Positions 1 through 12,419 of a stretch of DNA of 64,000 nt are shown piece after piece (the stretch's first letter is position 1; each line of letters opens with the position of its first letter). This DNA comes from Diphasiastrum complanatum (lineage: Eukaryota > Streptophyta > Lycopodiopsida > Lycopodiales > Lycopodiaceae). Both the position numbers and the translations under genes were made by a program. The notes under the pieces were generated by a model that ran no database searches, was not told the DNA's origin, and was given only the letters and a program-made list of their open reading frames with translations. Location: the NCBI GenBank assembly GCA_029204225.1, contig CM055092.1:39071800-39135799 (forward strand), in the 5' to 3' direction.

Positions 1-16
1 GCACAACTAAATTACC

Positions 17-1229
17 GGTTGGATTTATCTCCTCTACTCTCCTAAATCCTATTTTAATCTGCCTCCATTCATGCTGCATTTTTACTCATGTTGTCGCACA
101 GTCTGCATATTTACATGTAAAATAAGATAGGCGAAAAACTCGACTGTCTCCATAAATACAAGTAATTTTCCATAGGCGAAAAAGGCAAAAAATGCCACAC
201 TGTGTTTTTCCACGTGATTTGTGACAGGGGAAAAGACGACACTGCCTTACAAAATGACAAAGGTGCCCTGGGAAAAGCGAAGGCACCCTGTAAATCAAGT
301 CCGAAGGCATTTGTCAGAGTGTCGCATTTTTTGTCTTCACCAACATTCGTTTTAGCAAAGGTTGATGTCGCGGCCTTTTCACGCTCATCCCATGCAATTG
401 TGCTAACAGATTTGACAACGACAGTAGCCACCCACTATCTCCTACAAACAACACATCCACTTTGTACTTTCTTCATCTACACACTTGTAAAATTGTGTAT
501 ATATATATTGAATACCATTTGCATATTCAGCGTGTGTGATAATAATAGCATCAGAAGCTTATCAGAGATAGACGAAGTAGATGCCTTGCGCATTGATTCT
601 TTTGTATTGTCAGTAACAGATTCATTCCTTTTACAGATTGAACTAGCTTCGTAGAGCACGCGGTTTCATTTGCTATTGTCTTGTGCTCCACAACATTATT
701 GACATGTATATTTTGCTATACTTAATCTGATAACAGCTCTGTCTCGTTCTGCATTTAAATTTGTGTCAATATTGCTATGCTTTTCTACATTCTGTTTGAC
801 TCTCTTATTGCTCAATCTGGTAATCTATTCTTAGTGAATTATTATTAGTCTAGTTGTTCGCGACTAATATTTAGTCTTGCCTATCGCGACTAATTCTCGA
901 CTTATTATCAGTTGAGCTTAGTCTAGCTCTTCGCGAATCATTTGCGACTAATAATTTGTCTAGCTATTCGCGACAAATTATCCTTTTGATGTTTTGTTGC
1001 TTAATGTTTGGCTACGTAATTAGATCGACCGTGATTTCTATCACTAATGTTCTGTTTATTTCTGATAGGCGTAGTCATGCTTAGGGAAAGAGTAATATAG
1101 CTCATTCCGTTGCGCATGAACACTTTCCGTTCAAGTTTGTTTCTCGTTAGAGTTTCGAATTCACTTCTTTTCATGTTTGTTTTCTTTTCGAGCTATTTTT
1201 GTTTCTCACACCCTCCGACTTTCCCAACA
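17..1229 (+). repeat. 5' LTR of outer Copia element (about 1.2 kb)
   Basis: Positions 17-910 match 11525-12419 closely, apart from scattered substitutions. The 3' copy starts TGTTGG directly after a purine tract, which fixes the start; the 5' copy has GG in place of TG at 17-18. The LTR ends in CA at 1229, directly before the primer-binding site. It contains several copies of a TTCGCGACTAAT-like motif between about 850 and 980. Several short open frames here are LTR sequence rather than genes. Confidence 0.85.
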
Positions 1230-1242
1230 TGCTATCAGAGCC
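1230..1242 (+). other. Primer-binding site (initiator tRNA-Met type)
   Basis: TGCTATCAGAGCC follows the LTR end directly and differs at one base from the plant Copia consensus TGGTATCAGAGCC, which pairs with the 3' end of initiator tRNA-Met. Confidence 0.8.
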
Positions 1243-1374
1243 ATTTTCGTAGCCTGATAAGCTTCCACAATACAAGACTCTACCAGCTGATAGAGTAATT
1301 GTCTTCTTGTTTTGTACCAGATTTTCATACTTAAGTCACTGATAGTTTTCCTATCACTTAGACTAATTTTTCAC

Positions 1375-3350
1375 ATGGATCCCCAAGGGAAAGCCAGTCT
1401 TATCATGGAAAAGCTTGATGGAGCCAATTACCATCTGTGGAAATTTAAGATGAAAATTGTACTAATGGCTAAAGAATTGTATGACGTTGTTGCAGGTGCA
1501 AAAGGGAAACCCGAAGCAGACGACGCAACAATTGTTAGATGGAATCTGAAGGATGGAAAGGCTTTTACGCTGATCATTCTCAACATTATGGATACCCAGA
1601 TTGGCCATGTATCCAAGGCCCAGACATCGAAAGAAGTCTGGGAGATCTTGAGCACACTATACGAGTACGAGATATAGCTTCCAAGCTACATCTCAGAAAG
1701 AAATTTTACTCCCTCAAGATGGCGAATGGTGATTCCCTACAGAATCACATCAATCAATTCAAGAACCTGCTAAGGCAAATGGCTGCTGTCGGATCTGTCA
1801 TAGACGATCAAAACACAGTGATGCAACTTCTTACAAGCTTGCCAAGCTCATACGACAACTGGGTGATGATCAGCACGACACCTCTAGAACTAACTCTTTT
1901 GAGAGTCATTACTATGTTGTTGTAGGAAGACACGCGGAGGAATGAAGCCTCAAGTTCCTCAATTGATTCTCACACTTTATACACCAACAAGATCATGATT
2001 AAGCAGAAGAAGAAGAAAGGCCCGAAGCAATCAAATCCAGACCAAAAACTAGCACAACACAAAGAACAGTCAAATTTGCAGATGAAGAAGAAGCTGTTCC
2101 TGTAGATACTACAAGCGAAACAACCACGAAATTCAAGACTGCCGGATACTGCAAGCAAAGAACAACAGCAAGGGGCAGTCGAATCAAGTGGCAAATGCAG
2201 CTACAGAAGTTTTACAGCCTATTCAAGAAGTGGTTCATGATGTCTTCATGACCAGCCATCAAGGAGCATCCGGCGACAGTTCTTGGTTCTTGGATTCTGG
2301 AGCCACTCAGCACATGACCAGCCTCATTGGCTATTTCGAGTCCTATACACTTTACAGTACCAAGAAATATGTTCACCTTGGCGACAATAGCACACAAGCT
2401 ATTATAGGTGAAGATATTGTGAGATTGAGCTTTGCAAATCATCAATCTAAGATATTTTCTAAAGTCTTGTATGTAACAAATTTATCTACAAATATGCTCT
2501 CTGTAAGCAGAATCACAGATCTAGAACATAGTGCAGAATTCAAATGCGATCAGTGCAAAGTAGTTGATAGGATAGACAAGATCCTAGTACTCGGAAAGAG
2601 GCATGGATACTTGTATAAATTAAGTCATTGCTTTTTTGTCTCTAGTAAGGCGTTAGTACTTCTATTCATGTAAATAAAAGTTTACTTTGGCATTATAGAC
2701 TTGGTCACTTGAATCATGCTATTGTACAACAATTGTCTAGACAATCTATTGTTCATGATCTCGACTATCCTAGTGATAAAGTCAAGTTACCTGTCTGTCA
2801 AGACTGTCTAGTTGGTAAACAGACTAGGAAACCATTTAAATCAAGCCATCCGCATATTGCTAGAGGATTGTTAGACGTTGTACATTCAGACACTTGTGGC
2901 CTAATGAAAAATCCTTCGCTAAAGGATGTAAAGTATTTTATAACTTTTATTGATGAAGTTTCTAGAAGGACTATGGTGTACTTTATAAAGAAGAAATCAG
3001 AAGCCTTCAACTGTTTTAGAGTCTTCAAGGAGCATGTAGAAAAGGAGACTAGAAGGACGATCAAGGCCCTAAGGTCAGACAATGGTGGAGAATATATCTC
3101 TATCGATTTTAAGGAGTACTGCCAAATCCAAGGCATTGAGAAGCAATTCATCACTCCTTATAGTCCTCAGTCTAATGGCTTAGCTGATAGGAAGAACTGT
3201 ACCCTGGTTGAATCAGCCAAATGTATGCTAGCACATGCATCGTTGCCCAAGAGATTCTGGGTTGAAACTGTCTCCACTGCAGCTTACATCCAAAACAGAT
3301 GTTCAACCAAGGCCCTCTCAGGCAAGACACCCCACGAGGTGTGGACAGGC
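1375..3350 (+). pseudogene. Outer Copia gag-protease-integrase, 5' part (broken)
   Basis: The ATG at 1375 begins a typical Copia gag (KLDGANYHLWKFKM). The reading then changes frame near 1540-1680 and again before 1930. A CCHC zinc knuckle lies at 2101-2142, but its second Cys is Tyr (CRYYKRNNHEIQDC). The protease motif LDSGATQHM is near 2290. The GAG-pre-integrase and integrase domains occupy about 2690-3350; the first two catalytic Asp residues are present (HSDTCG, LRSDNGGEY), but the Glu position reads Asp in NGLADRKN. The frame is cut at 3350 by the inner insertion and resumes at 9545. Non-functional. Confidence 0.85.
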
Positions 3351-3355
3351 TCTAA
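3351..3355 (+). other. Target-site duplication, left copy (tctaa)
   Basis: tctaa directly precedes the inner 5' LTR, and an identical tctaa (9540-9544) directly follows the inner 3' LTR. Five bases is the usual Copia duplication length. The outer integrase and linker sequence resumes immediately after the right copy. Confidence 0.95.
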
Positions 3356-4091
3356 TGTGAAGAATTGAAAAAGATTATTTATGTTAGATATAGGGGTCTT
3401 ATGTTTTCTACATCAAGCATCTAGGTGTAGGATGTTGATAGGAATAAATTTGGCATAGATGACAAATTATGCATTTCCACTTGTAATGCCACTATTGAGC
3501 CAAAATAGAGTAAGAGGCTAAACAAGTGCCAATTAGAGTGTAGATAAGTGTAAATCTTTTGTTTGATGAATTCCAAGAGGTCCAATAGGATTTAGAGGTG
3601 GAACCTTGTGAGGTCCAATAGAAAATTGAGGTGTGCTTGAACATAGTCCAATAGAACTAAGAGGTGCATGGATCAATGATCTAATAGGATCAAGAGGTGA
3701 CAAAATATGGTCCAATCATAGTTAAGCATAGTGGTAGCTCGTGGATCTACTAATATCATTGTACTCCTCATTTTGAATAAAAATGATTTGGTGATTTCAT
3801 GGATTTTGTGAGTTATTGGATTTCTAGCTTTCTCTCTCTACCCGAGAGCTCATGATGCTTTTTATCTCTCTACCCGAGGAGAGCAGCTTGTTTTTACTTA
3901 GATTATTTTTTTAATATTCCCACACGTGTGAGTGAGAGTTGGAAGTGATTGAATGCATGTAGTAGTGTGTTTTTGCCATAGGATCTAAGTTTGATCTTGA
4001 ATCTCAATCTAGTCTTGATCTTGGTGCATCTACACACCTTAGGAGATCACAAGTACATGTAGTGGACAGTCCACACGTGTGAAACTCAACA
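3356..4091 (+). repeat. 5' LTR of inner Copia element
   Basis: The 736-bp repeat begins TGTGAAGAATTG and ends CTCAACA, with TG..CA termini. It matches 8809-9539 along its whole length. Inside are repeated GGTCCAATAG-type segments and two copies of a CTCTCTACCCGAG motif. Confidence 0.95.
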
Positions 4092-4104
4092 TGGTATCAG
4101 AGCC
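4092..4104 (+). other. Primer-binding site of inner Copia
   Basis: TGGTATCAGAGCC directly follows the 5' LTR. It is an exact match to the plant Copia initiator-tRNA-Met consensus. Confidence 0.92.
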
Positions 4105-4857
4105 TACCTAAGTTTACCATGCATTTTGATCCATCTAAGTGAAATTTTTTTCATCAATCTTGAGCTAGAAGTCGTCAAGGCCCATTTTTCTAGCTAGCTT
4201 GTTCAATCTTGGATCAAAAGAGATCAAAAGGACATTGATTGGATCTGACCTGGTACTGTACGGAATCAGGTGCTCAGACACGTGTGAGGAACATCCAATT
4301 TCAGTTTAGAAGTTCTCTCTCATGTTTGATCCATTTATCTTGCTTGATAGCTTGTTTTGAAGCTATTATTGTCTAGTTTCTGATGCAATCAGTTTCATTC
4401 CATTTGGTTGTGCCAATCAAAAGCTATAAGCATTTGAAGAGGGTTAGGTAGGGCACCTAGACCTGGGTGGACACATTTGGTTTGGTCAAGAGATTGTTTG
4501 GTTGATCCAAAATCACAGTTGTAAGCTTGCCAATCTCATCTATATGTGATCTAGGCACTGTTTTGAGATCTTAGCCATTTTGTTTCATGCAATATCATTG
4601 TATTTGAGTCAAATTTGGTTTCTTAGAGTAATTCACACGTGCTAAGAGTGTTTGATCCTAACTTTGCCTATACTCCATCATTTGATGTGAAATAGATCTT
4701 GTTTTAGAGAGATTTGAGTAGCTAGTGAGAATCAATTCACAAATAGTTGCAAGATCTTTCATAGGAGGAGATAGTACTCAATTATTGGATCCTATTGAGA
4801 GTGTGTAGCAACATTTATTGTTCATCATTTGAGTTTTCTTCACTTCAAATTTCTTCA
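4105..4857 (+). other. Untranslated leader of inner Copia
   Basis: About 750 bp lie between the primer site and the gag ATG. I see no conserved coding motif. A similar arrangement of LTR, primer site and about 0.7 kb of leader before gag is found in the related copy at 49049-50284. Confidence 0.6.
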
Positions 4858-7800
4858 ATGGGTTCATCCTTGTTGGAACCAAGTGAAAGATTGACCACTT
4901 CAAATTATTCAATTTGGAAAATGAGGATGGAGTCCATCTTGATCCTTCAAGACCTGATGGACATAGTTCTTGGCCTTGAAGAAGAACCACAAGTTCTTCA
5001 AGAGGTTCAAAAATACAAAAAGAGAGCTAGGATGGCTCTCCACTACATTAAGATGAATGTCTCTAATGAGATATTGAGGGAGATAGGTACTTGTACAACA
5101 GCCAAAGAAGCTTGGGATTGTCTCAAGACTATCTATGAGGCTAAGAATACCTCTAGGCTTCTCACTCTTAGGAATCAAATATTTCAAAGTAGCCAAAAGA
5201 GTGATGAGAGTGCATCTAGTTATGTTTTGAGAATAAAAGATATTCATAGAGAGCTTGCTTGCATTGGTGATTCCATCAATCAAAATGAGCTAGTTCAAGT
5301 CATTCTCAATGGCTTGAGAATTGAATTTGATAACCTTTTCCAATCCTATGCCATTAAGGAGGAGCTACCAAGTTTGGAGGCTCTCCAAAGTGTGCTAATT
5401 TCGGAAGAATCAAGACAAGAGTACAAACTCTTGAAGATGGACAAGCTTTCTCTCACTCATAATGATGGCAAAGATCTCTTTGCCAAGGATAAGCACAAAG
5501 GGAGGAGCAAGAACCAACATCAACAATCCTCAAGCAAGGACAAAGTCAAATCCAAAGACAAAGATGGGGAGGAAGATCATTCCTTTAATGCTTCATCATC
5601 CAAGCTCAAGAAGAAGAAGATCAAGTGCTTTTATTGTGGCAAGAAAGGTCATTATGCCACCAATTGCTTCAAAAAGAAGAATCAGCTCAAGCAAGCCAAT
5701 ATTACCAATGAGAAGGAAGACACTATTGCAAGTGATGGAGAGGGATCTCTTATGGTCTCTAGTTTCTCATCTACTCCTTTCAAGAAGGACGGCCTATGGT
5801 ATATTGATAGTGGAGCCTCTTCACATATGTGTATCTCCAAGGACTCTTTCTCTTCTATTGCACCTTATGATGGAGTCAAGAAATCAATATACACTGCAAA
5901 TGATTTTGAATATCCTATTGAAGGCATAGGGAACATTCCCTTGAAGCTTGCATCCTCTAAAGTTCTTTCTCTCTCCAGAGTTCTTTATGTACCTAAGCTT
6001 ACCAAGAATCTTATTAGTGTTGGCCAATTTCTTGATAATGGCCTTGATGTAAAATTCAATGTTGATACTTGCACTATCAAGAAGAATGATGAGATACTTG
6101 CATTAGGATCTAGATTTGGTGGCATCTATAAACTAGATCCAAATGAGTATGTGAATGCTTGTAATGTTGCTCTTGTGAACAAGTTCTCTATGGATGAATT
6201 ATGGCATAGGAGGTTGGGACATCCCAACTATAAATCCATGCTCTCTATGATCAAAGAATCCAAAGCTATTGGCTTGCCAAAGTCACTCTCCAAGAAGATC
6301 AAGCCTTGTGAGGCTTGTGCTATTGCTAAATCTCACAAAAAGCCATTTACAAGATCTTCTATCAAAAGCAAGCATCGTTTGGAGTTAATCCACTCGGATG
6401 TGCATTTCTCATCAACTACAAGCAAGGGAGGAGCCACTTGTTTTGTTACTTTCATTGATGATTATACAAGATTCACTTGGATATATCTTCTTGCTTCTAA
6501 ATCTATGGTGTTTGATCATTTCCTTATTTTCAAAGCTTATGTAGAGAAGCAATTCTCATTCAAGATTAAAGCTCTTAGAAGTGATGGAGGTGGTGAATAT
6601 ATCTCCAATAAATTTCAAGATTTTTGTGAGCTTGAAGGCATTAAAAGAGAGTTTTCTTGTGCCTACTCTCCATCTCAAAATGGAGTGGCCGAGAGAAAGA
6701 ATAGATCTCTATGTGAATGTGCAAAATCTATGAGAATTGAGGCATCTTTGCCCAAAGATTTTTGGGGAGAAGCCATTAATTGTGCAAATTATCTTTGCAA
6801 TAGGCTCCCACATATAGCTCTTGGAGGAAAGTCACCATATGAAATCTTATTTTTGCAGAAGCCTAAGGTTGATCACCTTAGAGTTTTTGGATGCTTATGT
6901 TTTGACCATATTCCCTTGGAAACAAGGAAGAAGGAAGATCCTAGTGCATGCAAAGAGATCATGGTTGGATACTCATCCACCAAGAAGGCCTATAGAGTCT
7001 TTATACTCTCTACTTCTCAAGTTATTGAAAGTAGAGATGTTGTCTTTCATGAAGATCAACACTCATCTTTTGAAGAGGCCGAGATCAAGAAATTTATGGA
7101 TGCATCATCAATTATTGATCTTGAAGACAATCATGATGTGATGGGGTCGAGATTTGAAGAAAACTCAAGAAGATCCATGAGAGATAGATCCGAGCCTAAG
7201 AGGCTCTCATATGATGACAAAGGCAAACAAGTGGATCTTGATTCCACTAATTATGTTTTTTATGCCTCTCATGAAGAGCCAAAGAATGTACAAGAGGCAC
7301 TCAATACCAAGGAGTGGTATGATGCCATGAAGCAAGAGTATGATGCATTGATCACCAACAATACTTGGGAGCTTGTGGATCCTCCATCCAACAAGCATGT
7401 GATTGGTTGCAAGTGGGTATTTCGGATCAAGTTCAATCATGATGGCACCATCAACAAGCATAAATCAAGATTATGTGCCAAAGGATTTGCTCAAATCCAT
7501 GGTCTTGATTATGAGGAGACCTTTGCACCCATTGCAAAGATGGTGACAATAAGAATTCTTATTTCTCTTGCTTGTTTTTTCAAGTGGAAGGTGTTCCAAT
7601 TAGATGTATCCAATGCTTTTCTAAATGGTTATCTTGAGGAGGAGATCTATGTGGAACAACCTCAAGGATTCATCAAGGATGAGTCCAAAGTGTGCTTGCT
7701 CTTCAAAAGTCTTTATGGACTCAAGCAAGCACCAAGATCATGGTATTCAAGACTTAACTCTTTTCTTATCTCACTGGGATTTATTCTTAGTGACTATGAT

Positions 7801-8790
7801 CCTTCCATGTATCTAAACTTTGTTGATAGCAATATTGTCATTCTTCTAATTTATGTTGATGACATTCTTCTTTGTGGAAGTTGTATCAAGCTAGTTGATG
7901 AAACCAAGCTAGCACTTGGATGTGAGTTTAAAATGCAAGATCTAGGAGAGATGCATTACATCCTAGGCCTAGAAATTGATTTTTATGAAAATCATGTCTT
8001 TATATGCCAATCTAGATATGCTCACTCTATGTTGAAAAAATTTCATATGGAAAATTCTAAGAGCATAGATCCTAATAAAGGTGATGAAAGATCCTTTGAG
8101 GACATCACACTTTTTAGGTGTCTTGTAGGCTCCTTGATTTGGCTTACAATTACTAGGCCCGATCTAAGTTTTTGTGTGCACAAATTGAGTCAATTTATAC
8201 AAGATCCTAAGATCCATCATTGGAAGATGGCGAAGAGGATTTTAAGATATGTATCTTTATCTTGTGAGTATGGTCTACTCTATAAAAATGAAGATCTATC
8301 CATTATTGGCTACTCGGATTCGGACTTTGCAAGTGACAAGATGGATCGAAAGTCTATTAGTGCATACACTATCTTTCTTTGAGGCAATCTTATATCTTGG
8401 CTTTCCAAAAAGCAAGATACTATATCTCTCTCTTCATGTGAGGCCGAGTACAAAGCACTCACTACAACTACCAAAGAAGTGCTTTGGATCGAGAGGTTAT
8501 TAATGGAGCTAAAGTACATCAAGGAGGATGATCTACCAATGATCAAGTGTGATAACATCTCGGCCCAAGATCTTGCCAATAATCCCATATTTCATGCAAG
8601 AATCAAGCACATAGAAGTGGCACACCATTTTGTGAGAGAAAAGCTTATTGGAGGTGAAATTTATTTGGAGCATGTCAACTCATCCTCTTGTATTGCCGAT
8701 CTACTCACCAATCCTTTGAGCAAAAGTGCTTTCATCAAGCATAGATCTAATCTTGGAGTTATATCAAGATCAATGCTCAAATCTTCATAG
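4858..8790 (+). pseudogene. Inner Copia Gag-Pol polyprotein, one in-frame stop
   Basis: The frame starts at the ATG at 4858 and spans 1310 codons to the stop at 8788-8790, interrupted only by TGA at codon 1175. Gag occupies about the first 250 residues. A CCHC zinc knuckle (CFYCGKKGHYATNC) is at 257-270, the protease Asp (DSGAS) at 317, and the integrase triad at D514, D576 and E612, giving DD35E. The RT active site YVDD is at 999-1002. RNase H begins near 1150 and continues after the stop with SWLSKKQDTISLSS-type sequence. A preceding TTG at 4795 extends the open frame, but the ATG context and gag homology favour 4858. Without the stop, the C-terminal 135 residues of RNase H would be read, so this copy probably depends on read-through or is newly dead. 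Confidence 0.93.
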
Positions 8791-8800
8791 ATAATTTTTT

Positions 8801-8808
8801 AGGAGGAG
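8801..8808 (+). other. Polypurine tract of inner Copia
   Basis: AGGAGGAG lies directly before the TG of the 3' LTR, at the expected plus-strand priming position. Confidence 0.85.
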
Positions 8809-9539
8809 TGTGAAGAATTGAAAAAGACTATCTATGTTAGATATAGGGGTCTTATGTTTTTTACATCAAGCATCTAGGTGTAGGATTTTGAGGAATAAAT
8901 TTGGCATAGATGGCAAATTATGCATTTCCACTTGTAATGCCACTATTGAGCCAAAATAGAGTAAGAGGCTAAACATGTGCCAATTAGAGTGTAGACAAGT
9001 GTAAAGCTTTTGTTTGATGAATTCCAAGAGGTCCAATAGGATTTAGAGGTGGAACCTTGTGAGGTCCAATAGAAAATTGAGGTGTGCTTGAATATAGTCC
9101 AATAGAATTAAGAGGTGCATGGATCAATGATCCAATAGGATCAAGAGGTGGCAAAATATGGTCCAATCATAGTTAATCATAGTGGTAGCTCGTGGATCTA
9201 CTAGTATCATTGTACTCATTTTGAATAAAATTGATTTGGTGATTTCATGGATTTTGTGAGTTATTGGATTTCTAGCCTTCTCTCTCTACCCGAGAGCTCA
9301 TGATGCTTTTTCTCTCTCTACCCAAGGAGAGCAGCTTCTTTTACTTAGATTATGTTTTGAATACTTCCCACACGTGTGAGTGAGAGTTGGAAGTGATTGA
9401 ATGCATGTAGTAGTGTGTTTTTGCCATAGGATCTAAGATTGATCTTGAATCCTAATCTAGTCTTGATCTTGGTGCATCTACACACCTTAGGAAATCACAA
9501 GTACATGTAGTGGACAGTCCACACGTGTGAAATTCAACA
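8809..9539 (+). repeat. 3' LTR of inner Copia element
   Basis: A 731-bp copy of 3356-4091, with TGTGAAGAATTG at the start and ATTCAACA at the end, directly followed by the right target duplication at 9540-9544. Confidence 0.95.
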
Positions 9540-9544
9540 TCTAA

Positions 9545-11517
9545 GCCTTCTATGAAGAACCTAAGAGTGTTTGGATGCGTTGCCTACATGCAGATCCCAA
9601 AAGAGACGAGGAAGAAATTGGACTTCCAAGGTCTCAAGACCATCCTGATTGGATATACTGCAACTGATAATACATACAAGCTGTATGATCCTGATACCCA
9701 GCAAATCTTGTATAGTTGGGATACAGTCTTTATCGAGGATCAGTTCATCGACATCAAAGGCAAGGATATTGCTCCAAGAGAATCTTCATCACCTGCCATT
9801 GACACGACTGTCCAAGTTTCTGGCTCAGACGTGTCCATTGTCGACCCACTTTGTGACAACAAATCAGACGAAGACGTTGTTGCTACCCAACAACAAGTCT
9901 CAGGAGTGGTTCATCAGTCGAATCATCCCAGAAGATCAAGCTGAGTGTGCACACAGCCCAAAAGGTATACTCCTGAGTCTGCATGTCTCTTGATATAGGA
10001 ACCGACAACAGTCGAAGGGGCACTCAGCCAACCAGACTCTGATCTTTGGAGAGAAGCTATGAACAGAGAGTATTCCTCTCTAATAAAAAAACAAGGCGTG
10101 GTCACTAGTTGAAGCTCCTATTGGCTGCAATATCATTGATTGCAAATGGGTCTTCATGATCAAATACAATGCCAATTGGTCATAGGAAGGCAAGACTGGT
10201 AGCACGAGGATTCACTCAGATCCCCAATGTCGACTATAGCGAGACTTTTAGTCCAGTAGTCAAGCATTTGTCAATCCAAGCCCTCCTATCTTATGTTGCA
10301 GCTGCCGACCTCGAAGTACATCAACTTGATGTACAAATAATTTATCTGAATGGAGTTATACAAGAAGACATCTACATGATCCAGCCCAAAGGATACGTTC
10401 TAGAAGGTATGAAGAATCATGTCTGTAAACTCCCACAAAGCACTTTATGGCTTGAAACAGTCTGCGAGAGCTTGGTTTCATAGGATCAACACATTCCTCT
10501 TTGAACAAGGCTTCAAACCAAACACTGTTGATTGCAACGTCTATTCCAAGTCAGTGTAGCAATCCTTCATTATCATCACCTTATACATGGATGATACATT
10601 GCTCTTCATCAACAATACCAATTTGGTCAAGGATTCTAAGCAGATGTTATTCTCAGAGTTCGACATGATTGATCTGGATGAAGCTCACTTCTGTTTGGAC
10701 ATTCAGATCCACAGAGACAAAGCGAGACGACTGATTTAAATCACTCAACAAAGGTACCTTTACAATGTTATTAATAGATACAATCTAATGAATTGTAAAT
10801 TAGCTCACTCACCGATGGATCCAAGCCTGACCAGGCATGAAGAAAAGTAGAGAGAGAGTATCCTTATCGATCGATACTTGGATCTCTCATGTACGCAATG
10901 GTCTATACAAGACCAGATATCTCTTTTGTAGTAAGCTCACTCAGCCAATATATGGCTAATCCTGGCATTACCCATTGGAAGTCTCTCATAAGAGTTACTA
11001 TGGCGATGTCAGAAACGACAATCTTCACCAGCTCAGTGGATATTCTGATGCAAGCTGGGGAGGAGATGTAGACAATCGTAAGTCCACATCTAGATTTACA
11101 TTATTCTTCAACGATAGTCTTATCTCATGGAATAGTCGTAAGCAAACCTCTATCACACTTTCTTCTACAGAAGCAGAATACATTGTTGCTTCTCAATCTA
11201 TTAAGGAAGCGTGTTGGTTGAGAAATTTATTGTCAGACATTAGTTTGTATCAATACAATCCCACAATTTTATTCTGTGATAATCAGAGTGCCATTGCCTT
11301 ATCGGCCAACCCTAGATTTCACTCTAGGAGTAAGCACATTGAAATCAAATATCACTACATCAAGGGCAAGGTTCTCAACAAGGAGGTGAGCTTAATGTAC
11401 TACAGAACCCATGACATGGTTGCAGATATATTCATGAAGGGATTAAGTGTTAATGCACACAACAAATTTTGTGCATTGCTTAGTCTGAAGATCAAGGCAT
11501 TCAGGGATCCAGATTAA
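9545..11517 (+). pseudogene. Outer Copia integrase end, RT and RNase H, 3' part (broken)
   Basis: This resumes the outer element's polyprotein exactly after the right tctaa, with the post-integrase motif MKNLRVFGC. The linker runs to about 9950 and is followed by frame changes. RT motifs are visible from about 10130 (CKWVFMIKY, ARLVARGFTQ, VDYSETFSPV, HQLDV) and the active site reads YMDD near 10590. RNase H (YSDASWGGD, RKSTSRFT, SSTEAEY, CDNQSAIAL) runs from about 11035 to 11515. At least five frame breaks or stops separate these pieces. Non-functional. Confidence 0.85.
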
Positions 11518-12419
11518 GGGAGGGTGTTGGATTTATCTCCTCTACTCTCCTAAATCTTATTTTAATCTGCCTCCATTAATGCTGTATTTTTACGCATAGT
11601 GTCGCACAGTCTGCATGTTTACATGTAAAATAAGACAGGCAGAAAACTCGACTGTCTGTATAAATACAAGTAAATTTTCACAAGCGAAAAAAGTGAAAAA
11701 TACGACACTGTGTTTTTCCACATGATTGGTGACAGGCGAAAAAGATGACACTGCCTTACAAAATGCTAAAGGTGCTCAAGGAAAAGCAAAGGCATCCTAT
11801 AAAGCAAATCCTAAGGCATTTGTCAGAGTGTCGCATTTTTCGCATCTTCACCAACGTTCATTTCAACAAAGGCTGACGTCATGGCCTTTTCATGCTCATC
11901 CAATGCAACTGTGCTAATAGATTTGACAACTACAGCAGCCACCCACGATCTCCTACAGACAACACATCCACTTTGTACTTTCTTCATCTACACACCTGTA
12001 AAATTGTGTATATATATATTGAATACCATTTGCATATTCAGCATGTGTGAAAATAATAGCATCAGAAGCTTATCAGAGATAGACGAAGTAGATGCCTTGC
12101 ACATTGATTCTTTTGTATTGTCAATTACAAGTTCATTTCTTTTACAGATTGAATTAGCTTCGTAGGGCACGTGGTTTCGTCCGCTATTGTCTTGTGCTCC
12201 ACATCATTATTGACATGTATATTTTGCTATACTTAATCTGATAACAAATCTGTCTTGTTCTGCATTCAGATTTGTGTCAATATTGCTATGCTTTTCTACA
12301 TTTTGTCTGACTCTCTTATTGCTCAATCTGGTAATCTGTTCTTGGCGAATTATCATTAGTCTAGTTGTTCGCGACTAATATTTAGTCTTTTCTTTCGCAA
12401 CTAATTCTCGACTTATTAT
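11516..12419 (+). repeat. Polypurine tract and truncated 3' LTR of outer Copia
   Basis: The purine tract AAGGGAGGG (11516-11524) is followed by TGTTGGATTTATC. The LTR matches 17-910 until about 12419, after CTCGACTTATTAT, where similarity stops. About the last 320 bp of the LTR are missing, consistent with a deletion or a later insertion at this point. Confidence 0.88.

Larger units (their letters stand above)
3356..9539 (+). mobile_element. Inner Ty1/Copia LTR retrotransposon, structurally complete
   Basis: This 6.18-kb element has both LTRs (736 and 731 bp), a perfect primer-binding site, one long polyprotein frame, a purine tract and a perfect 5-bp target duplication. It lies in the same orientation as the outer element and splits the latter's integrase region. 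By eye the two LTRs differ by roughly 27 substitutions plus small indels, near 4 percent. The only coding lesion I found is one in-frame TGA in RNase H. Related LTR sequence occurs at 27706-28339 (minus) and, more distantly, near 21880-22170. Confidence 0.95.
17..12419 (+). mobile_element. Outer Ty1/Copia LTR retrotransposon, interrupted and 3'-truncated
   Basis: The element runs from a 5' LTR (17-1229) through primer site, gag, protease, integrase, reverse transcriptase and RNase H remnants to a purine tract and a partial 3' LTR ending near 12419. The domain order, with integrase before RT, is that of Ty1/Copia. A second Copia element (3356-9539) sits inside its integrase region; without that insert and one copy of its 5-bp duplication the outer element is about 6.2 kb. 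The 3' LTR stops about 895 bp in, where similarity to the 5' LTR ends abruptly, so the outer target duplication cannot be checked. The coding part has many stops and frameshifts, so it cannot act autonomously. Confidence 0.9.

Noticed and set aside
202-654. 150-codon open frame near the start
   Set aside because: It lies wholly inside the outer Copia LTR and a similar frame recurs in the 3' LTR; it is LTR sequence.
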